Source: an uncultured Gammaproteobacteria bacterium (lineage in GTDB: Bacteria > Pseudomonadota > Gammaproteobacteria > GCA-001735895). Taken from it: 7,541 bases of DNA. Positions 1-5,812 of the stretch are shown here, in pieces. The notes beneath the pieces are model-generated. The model was not told the origin of the DNA and did no database searches. It worked only from the letters and a program-made list of their open reading frames with translations. The first letter of the stretch is position 1. The number at the start of each line of letters is the position of its first letter. Location: NCBI GenBank assembly GCA_945787265.1, contig CALZHS010000284.1:1-7541 (forward strand), written 5' to 3'. The position numbers were made by a program, and so were the translations under genes.

Positions 1-89
1 CCAACAATGGCGGCCTAGTAGCTGTCCAAACTAGCTAGAAAATGATGTCAATATTAATGACCTCCTACTCCTTTGAGAGTCTCAGTCAC
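1..89. other. Non-coding flank left of the IS110 element
   Basis: No convincing gene is visible here. The stretch is somewhat AT-rich. It holds an 11-base palindrome at 74-84 (TGAGA, central G, TCTCA), 6 bases from the inferred edge of the insertion sequence. Under the boundary model proposed here, these bases are the target DNA that originally continued directly into the sequence now starting at about 1583. Palindromes are common neighbours of IS110-family insertions, but one instance is weak evidence. Confidence 0.4.
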
Positions 90-105
90 GCCCTGAGGTG
101 TTTAG

Positions 106-1317
106 TCAAGCTGAGTCAGGAGTTTTTTGACTCCCGACTAAGGGAGACCCGCGTCGCTCAAGAGTTTTCAGATATCGGGATTCGTCGTAGGCTACACCCG
201 TCTGCCAGCACCGATAAACAATCCGTATCCATTTGAACGCCAGCGACCTGACTGCTGCCTGGTAAGTCGCACCTTTCTCGCGTTGTTGTCGATAGTACAC
301 GCCAGCCCAGTACGATTTATTGATCGTTTGCGCTGCCCATTCGACAAAGGTCTGGCGCATAAACGTGGGACATTGTATTCGCCAATGCACCCAATGCTTC
401 TGCCCGCTGCGTTCGGTCACCGGTGCAATGCCCGAGAGTTTTTGCACATCGCCAGCACTGGAAAAGCGCTCGCGCTGCTCGCCAAAAGCAACCATCAGCC
501 GCGGTGTGAGTGACGGGCCTGCTCCAGGCAGTGGCTGGAACAAGGCATAGTCGGGATGCTGAGAAGCCAGCTTTGTAATTTCGTCATCGAACTGATCGAT
601 AGCCTTTAGCATTAACTCCAACTGCTCAACCAGGACCAGAACCTGCATCCGATAAGGCACGATCACCGCTTCATCCGATGTGAGTGGGCTTGCCGCATGG
701 ATCGCCTGGCGACGGCTTTCGACAACCCTGTCACGGTACAGATGGTGTTCGTGGAAGAAGCGCTTGAGCGTGTTGGAGCGCGCTCGCTTGGCTTGCATCA
801 ACGTCGGCCAGCGTTTCACAAACGCACAAAATAACGGCGTATCAATGTGGTCAAACCATTCCAGAACCTGGGGATAGTACTGTTTTAATGCACTGCGCAG
901 CCGATTGGTGATACGGATCCGTTCGTTGACCAGGCATCGGCGTTGCTCAACCAGGGTCGCTAGCGCACGCATCTCGGCGCTCTGTGGTTTCAGCACCTTG
1001 AAGTGCTCTGGGTGGCGCACCAACATGTCTACCGCCAGTTCCGCGTCGGTGGGATCGTCCTTGGCCCGACTCGGCTGGAAAGCTTCCCGATATTTGGCCA
1101 GGGTTATCGGGTTAACCGGTTCAAGCGCCACCGCGATGCAACCACCATGTCGCTGGTGTAAGTCCTTTGCCCAGGTATCTATCGCTTCGGCCCGGTGGCG
1201 TATAACTGCAAACTCACGTTCATCTGAGAACTTTGGCTGAATACAAACATCATGTTTCGAATCCGCCCAATCAATACCGACATAAACACTGTACCCATTT
1301 GCTTGTTGCTCATTCAT
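106..1317 (-). CDS. IS110-family DEDD transposase (bridge-RNA-guided recombinase type)
   Basis: This 403-residue protein catalyses excision and insertion of the element and acts on DNA without classical inverted repeats. The N-terminal RuvC-like DEDD domain is clear: GIDWADSKHDV supplies Asp16, ALEP supplies Glu66, and KDDPTDAE supplies Asp88 and Asp91. A helical linker follows (about 120-250). The C-terminal Transposase_20-type domain contains PLPGAGPSLTPRL (about 262-274), LSGIAPVTERSGQ (294-306) and a conserved tail near 340-370. Ser304 of the ERSGQ motif is the likely position of the catalytic serine, by family analogy. The open frame extends upstream to 1380, but the start chosen at 1317 has a strong Shine-Dalgarno (GGGGAGAGG) two bases before ATG, and the upstream extension overlaps the predicted bridge RNA. 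No frameshift or stop is seen, so it may be active. It stops at 106-108 (TGA). Confidence 0.95.
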   Translation of the reverse strand: MNEQQANGYSVYVGIDWADSKHDVCIQPKFSDEREFAVIRHRAEAIDTWAKDLHQRHGGCIAVALEPVNPITLAKYREAFQPSRAKDDPTDAELAVDMLVRHPEHFKVLKPQSAEMRALATLVEQRRCLVNERIRITNRLRSALKQYYPQVLEWFDHIDTPLFCAFVKRWPTLMQAKRARSNTLKRFFHEHHLYRDRVVESRRQAIHAASPLTSDEAVIVPYRMQVLVLVEQLELMLKAIDQFDDEITKLASQHPDYALFQPLPGAGPSLTPRLMVAFGEQRERFSSAGDVQKLSGIAPVTERSGQKHWVHWRIQCPTFMRQTFVEWAAQTINKSYWAGVYYRQQREKGATYQAAVRSLAFKWIRIVYRCWQTGVAYDESRYLKTLERRGSPLVGSQKTPDSA

Positions 1318-1349
1318 GACCTCTCCCCAGTATGTTAAATTGAAGTCGT

Positions 1350-1538
1350 GGGGCATGCCGCCTGAGATCTTCGAAGCCAATATAGGTGAGCCGGTGTGAC
1401 GGCGAGCCCTGAGTATTCGTTATCGATCTCAAGCACACCCGCTGACTCGAAACTAAAGCGGTGAACATCTCGTGTTGGGGTCGTTTTATTCGTAGTCAGC
1501 GGGTGCATGCCCCGCACTCACTGACAACTATCTGTCAG
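1350..1538 (-). ncRNA. Predicted IS110 bridge RNA (target- and donor-binding loops)
   Basis: This untranslated leader lies just upstream of the transposase, where IS110 elements encode their bridge RNA. Read on the minus strand, it has four parts. First is a 5' hairpin, CTGACA / TGTCAG (1533-1538 with 1521-1526). Second is an outer 9-bp stem, GGGGCATGC / GCATGCCCC (1505-1513 with 1350-1358), enclosing the rest. Third is stem-loop 1 with a perfect 12-bp stem, CACCCGCTGACT / AGTCAGCGGGTG (1494-1505 with 1436-1447), sharing base 1505 with the outer stem, and an apical AACA/TGTT hairpin (1473-1476 with 1464-1467). Fourth is stem-loop 2 with a 7-bp stem, TGAGATC / GATCTCA (1425-1431 with 1363-1369), and an apical GCCG/CGGC hairpin (1400-1403 with 1390-1393). 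Two stem-loops with internal loops are the known target-binding and donor-binding layout. The internal loops carry sequences matching the element ends and the flank. Exact RNA ends and transcription are unknown. Confidence 0.7.
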
Positions 1539-1582
1539 CTATTACCAGTATCGTCGAGAACGGGTGTGAGTATCTATATTGG

Positions 1583-1763
1583 GTCGGTTTCTGCCGCCCA
1601 TCGAAGATTTCTGAGCGTCTGCTTTTGGGAGTGAAACGCTTTGGTACCTAACAAACCTGATCCATCAAGGAGCAGCAATTGCCAATGAATCCATACCCGG
1701 TCGAAAGGAGGTGTACAAGATATTGATTTAGTTCATTATCATAATTATGGTGTGCTGGTCGCC
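1583..1763. other. Non-coding stretch between the IS and the tRNA fragment
   Basis: No gene can be supported here; all frames are short and unremarkable. The first bases (about 1581-1590) form the target flank of the IS insertion: read on the minus strand they give AAACCGACCC, nearly the same as a segment of the first bridge-RNA stem-loop. A strong Shine-Dalgarno-like AAAGGAGGTG occurs at 1704-1713, but the only start after it (TTG at 1723) meets TAG two codons later. It may be the remains of a lost gene. Confidence 0.4.
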
Positions 1764-1823
1764 TGTGACTTAAAATCCTTCGGCCTTAACGCCCGTGCTG
1801 GTCGACTCCGGCTCCGGGCACCA
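1764..1823 (+). pseudogene. tRNA-Leu(TAA) 3' fragment, att-like scar
   Basis: The 60 bases read as the 3' two-thirds of a class II tRNA-Leu. The anticodon loop CTTAAAA (1769-1775) has anticodon TAA at 1771-1773. A long variable arm (1781-1796) contains a GGC/GCC stem. The T-stem is GCTGG / CCGGC (1797-1801 with 1808-1812). The acceptor strand TCCGGGC (1813-1819), discriminator A and encoded CCA (1821-1823) follow. Two faults rule out a working tRNA. The T-loop TCGACT has six bases instead of seven, with one T of the invariant TTC missing. The 5' anticodon stem TGTGA pairs poorly with TCCTT. No acceptor or D-arm is recognisable upstream. Tyrosine-recombinase islands copy just such a tRNA 3' segment at their far end. 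If that is the origin, island DNA lies to the left and the old chromosome resumes to the right. A decayed whole tRNA is the alternative. Confidence 0.65.
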
Positions 1824-1907
1824 CATCATCCAATGACGCATCATTAATATCCAGATGGGACTGTATGCCAGACAGGGAAAAACTTTTCAGTTAGACTTTC
1901 GTTACCT

Positions 1908-3113
1908 TTGGACGGTTCGATAATTCTACGCTTGAATACATCTTCAAGAACAGACCATTCGATAAAACAGTCTCTTTCGATAGAGAAAATCGAAAGACAA
2001 AACCGCTGCATAACAATCACCTGGCAGGATGGACGCCAGAGTGAGTTGCACCACCTGTGGTTGCGTGACAATTGCGCCTGCTCGCAATGTGGTGACCGCA
2101 GCGGCGGCCATCGCTACCTGGAACTTGGTAGCATTGACCCGGACATTACACCCGATGAAGTGACGCTGACCACGACAGGTTCACTGCAAATCCGCTGGAA
2201 GGGTGACGGTCATATCACCACTTACTTGCCCACCTGGTTGCGCGAAAACTGCTATTCGAGCGAGTCTCTCGCAGAACGGCAACGCCTGCCGGTACTGTGG
2301 GATTCGGCACTTAACGGCCATATCCCCGAATGGAATTTCGAGGAGGTTGTCGCTGATGAATCGATTCGTCTGCTTATGTTCCAGCGCATCGATGACTATG
2401 GTTTTGCGATCCTTAATGCGGTTCCAACACTAGCGGATGAGATTGAACGGCTCGCTGCGGTATTCGGTTTTATAAGGCAAACCCATTACGGGCGAGTATT
2501 CGACCTGATATCGACACCACAACAGCGCATCCTGGCACAAACCGCACATGCCATTCGGCCTCACAACGACGAGAATTTTCGTAATCCAATCCCGGGCCTG
2601 TTTATGATGCATTGCCTGCAGGCCAGCGAATGCGGTGGTGGTGCATCGATCCTGGTCGACGGCTTCAACGCGGCTCAAAAATTACGCTCTGACAACAAGG
2701 ATCTATTTGACTTGTTATGCGAGGTCCCGATACCGCACCGGAGATTTCTCGTAGATGACGTGGACGATGTGGCCTTGGCGGCGCACTGGCGTACCATTGA
2801 GTTGAACCATCACGGTGATATCGAGGCGGTTCACATCAATGAACGCACTATGGCACCCCTGGATACGTCAGCAGAACTGATCGAACCGGTTTACCGGGCG
2901 CTGCGTGAAATGCTGTCACTGGTTTATGATGCACAAGCCTTCGTGCAGTATCGGCTGGAACCAGGGCAGGCCGTCGTCATGGATAATCATCGCGTTTTGC
3001 ATGCCCGCACCGCATTCAACGGTAATCGCCACATCCGGCAGTGCCACGTGGACCGGGACGAGTTTTTCAGTCGGTTACGTGCGCTACGCCGCCGCACGCA
3101 CAACGCGGTTTAA
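1908..3113 (+). CDS. Gamma-butyrobetaine dioxygenase-like Fe(II)/2-oxoglutarate oxygenase
   Basis: The 401-residue protein belongs to the BBOX/trimethyllysine dioxygenase family, soluble enzymes that hydroxylate trimethylammonium substrates; gamma-butyrobetaine gives L-carnitine. An N-terminal DUF971-type zinc domain (about 33-115) shows LRDNCACSQC with Cys56, Cys58 and Cys61, and His102 at the spacing expected for the fourth ligand. The TauD-type catalytic domain (about 140-390) supplies the iron triad His219 and Asp221 (RPHNDENF) plus His365 (DNHRVLHAR), with Arg367 placed for 2-oxoglutarate. Length is normal for the family. The start is uncertain. The frame opens after a TAA at 1845-1847, has no ATG before the catalytic domain, and offers only TTG at 1908 or 1932, both with poor ribosome sites. 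The first 30 residues are unlike the family and AT-rich. The 5' end may have been replaced next to the att-like scar. No carnitine genes adjoin it, so the substrate is open. Confidence 0.85.
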   Translation: MDGSIILRLNTSSRTDHSIKQSLSIEKIERQNRCITITWQDGRQSELHHLWLRDNCACSQCGDRSGGHRYLELGSIDPDITPDEVTLTTTGSLQIRWKGDGHITTYLPTWLRENCYSSESLAERQRLPVLWDSALNGHIPEWNFEEVVADESIRLLMFQRIDDYGFAILNAVPTLADEIERLAAVFGFIRQTHYGRVFDLISTPQQRILAQTAHAIRPHNDENFRNPIPGLFMMHCLQASECGGGASILVDGFNAAQKLRSDNKDLFDLLCEVPIPHRRFLVDDVDDVALAAHWRTIELNHHGDIEAVHINERTMAPLDTSAELIEPVYRALREMLSLVYDAQAFVQYRLEPGQAVVMDNHRVLHARTAFNGNRHIRQCHVDRDEFFSRLRALRRRTHNAV

Positions 3114-3144
3114 CCCGGATAATCAAACCTGGGACAGATCCACA

Positions 3145-3169
3145 GTCGTTACGTCATGGCAGTAACGAC
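3145..3169. terminator. Inverted repeat between convergent genes, possible terminator
   Basis: A perfect 8-bp inverted repeat, GTCGTTAC / GTAACGAC, with a 9-base loop sits between the dioxygenase stop at 3113 and the end of the minus-strand gene at 3174. The position suits a shared terminator. There is no T-tract on either strand, so intrinsic termination would be weak. It could instead be a 3'-end stabilising hairpin. Confidence 0.3.
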
Positions 3170-3173
3170 AAAA

Positions 3174-3476
3174 CTACTGGGTAGTGGCGTCGTCGCGGAT
3201 CGTTTCAACGCAGGTCCAGCCCCAGGACCCGAGCTTTTCAATGAACTCGCTGGCTTTTGCGTCACAGTAGGAACCATCATTTTGTGCATTCCAAAGCACC
3301 TGGTCTTCAGCACCTTCCGTCAGTTTCTTGTAAACGACCTGGCAGGGGACGGATGACGGTCCCATTCGCTCAACGTGGACTTCCCGCACATCGTTGCCAA
3401 AACGGCAGCTCCAGGAATCCGCATATGCACTCAGTGGCGTTAGCGATGAGATGATAAGTATCAGTATATTTCTCAT
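3174..3476 (-). CDS. Small secreted four-cysteine protein of unknown function
   Basis: The 100-residue precursor has a clear signal peptide: MRN, a hydrophobic core (ILILIISSL), then AYA before DS, giving predicted cleavage after residue 19. The mature part (about 81 residues) begins WSCRFGNDVREVHVE and contains four cysteines, enough for two disulfides in the periplasm. It ends in a Trp-rich GSWGWTC segment. There is no lipobox, so it is not a lipoprotein. Its look (WSC-x-GNDVRE, PC-x-VVYKK-x-TEG, LW-A-QND, YC) recalls small conserved uncharacterised gammaproteobacterial proteins, but no function can be named. The ATG at 3476 is supported by GGAG (3485-3488) eight bases upstream. It stands alone, converges with the dioxygenase, and has about 180 bases of AT-rich DNA upstream where its promoter should lie. 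Confidence 0.75.
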   Translation of the reverse strand: MRNILILIISSLTPLSAYADSWSCRFGNDVREVHVERMGPSSVPCQVVYKKLTEGAEDQVLWNAQNDGSYCDAKASEFIEKLGSWGWTCVETIRDDATTQ

Positions 3477-3620
3477 TTCACATACTCCGGTATTTTCCCT
3501 GTATTTGATGCACTCGCAACGCTAAGAGCATGCTTTCAGGGACAAATTGATTTCATTTAACTTAGCCTAAAACCGCGTAAATTTCATCAAACAAAGAATG
3601 ATATTCCGGGTAATTGTAAT

Positions 3621-3639
3621 CGATTCCGGATTGGAATCG
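3621..3639 (-). terminator. Hairpin downstream of the csrA-like/Sel1 operon
   Basis: A perfect 7-bp inverted repeat, CGATTCC / GGAATCG, with a 5-base loop begins 17 bases after the Sel1 gene stop on the minus strand. It could end the operon transcript. The bases that follow are AT-rich (ATTACAATTA) but not a T-run, so the call is tentative. Confidence 0.3.
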
Positions 3640-3655
3640 CGAGTCAGTTCGAAAA

Positions 3656-4087
3656 TTAATGTGACTTGCGGCGTTTTGCCATCCAGGCCCGGGCCAGCTT
3701 TTGTGCTTCTGCTACCTGGTGCGGGCTCATCTTCCGGGTCAACTTTTCAAGCTGTATCCTGGCCTTGGGATGCCCCTGTGCCGAGGCAACATTCAACCAT
3801 AAATGCGCCCGGCAATAATCCTGTAACACGCCGGTGCCCTTGATATGCATTAAACCCAGGTAGTACTGACTGACAGCACAACCCCCGCTGGCCAGCCTGG
3901 CAAAACCCTTGTATGCCCTTTGATAAGACCCCGCGATGAAGGACTCGAAGGCAGAGTTAAATTTTTTCCTGTCGCCGTCCTCGATGCCCGCTGCACCCAT
4001 GACCTCGTACCAGTCGCCGTCAGTTGCGGAGGGTATTTGCAGCAATTGACCCACTTCCTTTTCGACGCTTCGGTGATTAGCAGCCAT
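3656..4087 (-). CDS. Sel1-repeat (TPR-like) protein
   Basis: This 143-residue cytoplasmic protein has no signal peptide or membrane segment. Residues about 55-86 form one Sel1-like repeat (YQRAYKGFARLASGGCAVSQ, LGLMHIKGTGV). Residues 87-115 form a second (QDYCRAHLWLNVASAQGHPKAR), including the family's typical LG-M-x-x-G-GV and A-x-x-W-x-x-x-A-x-x-G patterns. A basic C-terminal helix ends in AKRRKSH. Such alpha-solenoid proteins usually act as protein-binding adaptors; the partner is unknown. Its ATG overlaps the stop of the upstream csrA-like gene as TGATG (4085-4089), so translation is probably coupled and both come from one transcript. Its own ribosome site (CGGAAATCTG) is weak, in keeping with coupling. 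With only two repeats it is short for the family but appears intact. Confidence 0.82.
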   Translation of the reverse strand: MAANHRSVEKEVGQLLQIPSATDGDWYEVMGAAGIEDGDRKKFNSAFESFIAGSYQRAYKGFARLASGGCAVSQYYLGLMHIKGTGVLQDYCRAHLWLNVASAQGHPKARIQLEKLTRKMSPHQVAEAQKLARAWMAKRRKSH

Positions 4088-4275
4088 CAGATTTCCGTAT
4101 GTTGTGATTGGCCGCTGTGCCGATGCTGGGCCTGAGTATCTTCGCGACGAATTTGAATACCATCGGGAACGTCGCTCCCAAGCACTACCGGGCCCTGTTT
4201 ATTGTTGATAACAGTTACCCTGATAACCTCGTCGATGACGACAGATTGATGGTTTGTAAAGCCTGGCACCAACAT
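4087..4275 (-). CDS. Divergent CsrA/RsmA-like RNA-binding regulator
   Basis: The 62-residue protein aligns without gaps, by eye, to E. coli CsrA (61 residues). Conserved positions include Leu2, Ile14, Val20, Thr21, Val22, Lys26, Val30, Gly33, Pro37, Arg44 and Glu45, with many conservative changes such as IQIRRED for VSVHREE. CsrA homodimers bind GGA motifs in mRNA leaders and control translation. Here Arg44, one main RNA contact, is present. The beta-1 segment LTRRVGE is replaced by PGFTNHQ, removing Leu4, Arg6 and Arg7, the other contacts. Binding may therefore be altered or lost, or the protein may act as a heterodimer partner of a canonical CsrA elsewhere. The start is well supported: GAGGAG six bases before ATG at 4275. 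It is the first gene of a two-gene unit with the Sel1 protein, overlapping it by one base. That the frame is a real gene rests on this alignment and the ribosome site. Confidence 0.75.
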   Translation of the reverse strand: MLVPGFTNHQSVVIDEVIRVTVINNKQGPVVLGSDVPDGIQIRREDTQAQHRHSGQSQHTEI

Positions 4276-4397
4276 CTTGCTCCTCGCTTCCAGAAACGCT
4301 TCGACAGAATATATCGCTTATGGCCACGCCATTTATGTGACCAGCTTCTCGTTAAGATCGAACTGTGGGGTGAGGACTGGCTGGCTAATGCGACAGT

Positions 4398-4833
4398 CTA
4401 ATCGTGGCTTTTGCCCTGATAGAATTCTGGCCATTGCAGCTTCACCACGGGACTGTCTGCGGCGTAGCTATGGCAGGTGTTGAGAAACGCGCTCGAGCCT
4501 CCTTGCGGCTTACCCTCATTGCGCTTGATTTTTGCACTGACGATAGTCTGGATCGCGGTCGTTGCGACTGGCCCCAGTAGCTCCGTGAGGTGGGTACAGC
4601 CCCTGTTACTCCCCATTGCCCGTTTTGATTTTTTTGTCCAGCCCGGGGCAATCCTGAGACCAACCAGATTTTTCGCGACGGATATGACCGCTTTACAGTA
4701 ATTGTAAGGGATAGGGTTTGGTGTCGACGATGCGTCCCTCGATGTCCCACAACTCGTCTTCACGTTGATAGCCATGACAGGTAACAACACGGGTATGCGC
4801 TAATTTGCGTTTCGCAGGGCTGGTTAACGGCAC
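4398..4833 (-). pseudogene. DUF2889 protein gene, broken by internal deletion and frameshift
   Basis: Two reading frames together make most of a DUF2889 protein, a conserved bacterial family without known function. The first part (4833 to about 4710) begins at GTG with GGAG seven bases upstream. It encodes the family N-terminus AHTRVVTCHGYQREDELWDIEGRIVDTKPY and then hits TAA at 4693-4695. The rest continues in another frame from about 4712 to the TAG at 4398-4400: YNYCKAV, NLVGLRIAPGWTKK, RGCTHLTELLGPVATTAIQT and TCHSYAADSPVV. The middle segment that normally joins VDTK-x-Y to PYNYC, roughly 45 residues from memory of the family, is absent. A deletion of a length not divisible by three therefore joined the two, at 4706-4718, where short CCCTAT/CCCTTA repeats meet. 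The rest is well preserved, so the break looks recent. A sequencing error alone would not explain the missing segment. Confidence 0.8.
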
Positions 4834-4913
4834 GGCATTTCTCCAGGCGTCGAATTTTCTGGTTAAATAACACCATGACATTATCATGCAGTATTAAATT
4901 GGAACACCCGTGA

Positions 4914-5804
4914 ATGCATAAATCCCGACATATTGTGAAAATGAGCGATCGCGGCAAGGGCATACTGATGTCGCTGGGTGGTGTTTTCGTATTAAGTCCG
5001 GACAGTCTGTTGATTCGGTTGGCGGCACTGGATGATTTCACCCTGATATTCTACCGGGGGCTGTTTCCAGTGTTTGCGATCAGCCTGGTTCTCTGGATCT
5101 ACTATCGCGACCGATTTGTACCGGTGCTGCTGGCGATTGGTTGGGCCGGTATCCTCAACGCCATCCTGTTTGCATCGGTAAACATCACCTTTATTACCGC
5201 GATTCAAAAAACCTCCGTTGCAAATACCCTGCTGTTTCTGTCCTCGGCACCGATTTTCGCCGCTATCCTGTCATTATTGATATTGCGCGAAAATCAGCGT
5301 CCGACGACCTGGCTGATCATCGCCCTGTCACTGCTCAGCATCTTTATTATCGGTTGGGGCAGCTACGGTAACGCCAGCCTGGTTGGTGATTTTTTTGCCC
5401 TGGGTTGCGCCATTTTTACTGCCTGCAGCGCGGTACTGGTGCGTTACCGAAAAGACATCGACCTGGTACCCTCGGTCATCATCGGCAGCTTTTTCACGAC
5501 CTGCTATGCATTCGCCCAGTCACCGGACCTGGCAATCTCCTCCCTGCAGCTGGTTTACCTGGGGATAATCGGCTTTGTACTCGTGCCCTGTGCTTTCATC
5601 GTTCTGACCATCGCGCCGCGTTACGCCAATTCAGCGGAAGTCCAGCTGGTTTACCTGCTGGAAAGTATACTGGGCCCACTTTGGGTATGGCTGGTAATCA
5701 AGGAGACACCCTCACTCAATACGATCATCGGCGGCAGCATGCTGTTGATATCGGTCGCGTGGTTTGCGCATCACACCATCAGGGAAGAGACGCGGCTGGC
5801 CTGA
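4914..5804 (+). CDS. EamA/DMT-superfamily transporter
   Basis: This 296-residue inner-membrane protein has ten predicted helices, at about 14-35, 44-63, 70-92, 101-123, 130-147, 155-177, 186-203, 211-233, 244-264 and 268-288. They fall into two EamA repeats of five. Family marks include the FYRGLFPV motif in helix 2, the QKTSVANTLLFLSSAPIFAAILS stretch in helix 4, which ends LLILRE, and the corresponding second-repeat region AEVQLVYLLESILGPLWVWLVIKE. Members export metabolites or amino acids. The substrate cannot be read from sequence. It converges on the ureohydrolase gene with only 8 bases between the stops, and diverges from the broken DUF2889 gene across 80 bases. Either ATG 4914 or ATG 4941 (residue 10) could be the start, since neither has a strong ribosome site; the longer form is reported. 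Confidence 0.9.
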   Translation: MHKSRHIVKMSDRGKGILMSLGGVFVLSPDSLLIRLAALDDFTLIFYRGLFPVFAISLVLWIYYRDRFVPVLLAIGWAGILNAILFASVNITFITAIQKTSVANTLLFLSSAPIFAAILSLLILRENQRPTTWLIIALSLLSIFIIGWGSYGNASLVGDFFALGCAIFTACSAVLVRYRKDIDLVPSVIIGSFFTTCYAFAQSPDLAISSLQLVYLGIIGFVLVPCAFIVLTIAPRYANSAEVQLVYLLESILGPLWVWLVIKETPSLNTIIGGSMLLISVAWFAHHTIREETRLA

Positions 5805-5812
5805 GGGCGAAT

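Larger units (their letters stand above)
90..1582 (-). mobile_element. IS110-family insertion sequence, apparently complete
   Basis: The element has one transposase on the minus strand, a roughly 265-base untranslated leader upstream of it and a very short tail after the stop codon. This is the usual IS110 layout. No terminal inverted repeats were found, which is also normal for the family. The ends are inferred from guide matches in the leader. The 8 bases CTCAGGGC (minus strand, 90-97) recur in the second stem-loop of the predicted bridge RNA. The 9 bases CCAATATAG (minus strand, 1574-1582) are complementary to the other side of the same stem-loop. This gives about 1.49 kb, a normal IS110 size. 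The exact core dinucleotide cannot be fixed, because it reads ambiguously as CC at one end and GC at the other. The ends could be wrong by a few bases. Confidence 0.72.

Noticed and set aside
1318..1380. Longer transposase start at 1380
   Set aside because: ATG 1317 has a strong Shine-Dalgarno, and the upstream codons overlap the predicted bridge RNA.
1..1700. Terminal inverted repeats or target duplications around the transposase
   Set aside because: None were found by eye. IS110 elements normally lack them, so this does not argue against the element.
1704..1728. Strong Shine-Dalgarno AAAGGAGGTG suggesting a gene start
   Set aside because: No start codon with an open frame follows; TTG at 1723 ends at TAG after two codons.
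4108..4401. 97-codon plus-strand frame opposite the csrA-like gene
   Set aside because: It has no recognisable domain. The minus strand has a CsrA alignment, a strong ribosome site and stop/start coupling to the next gene.
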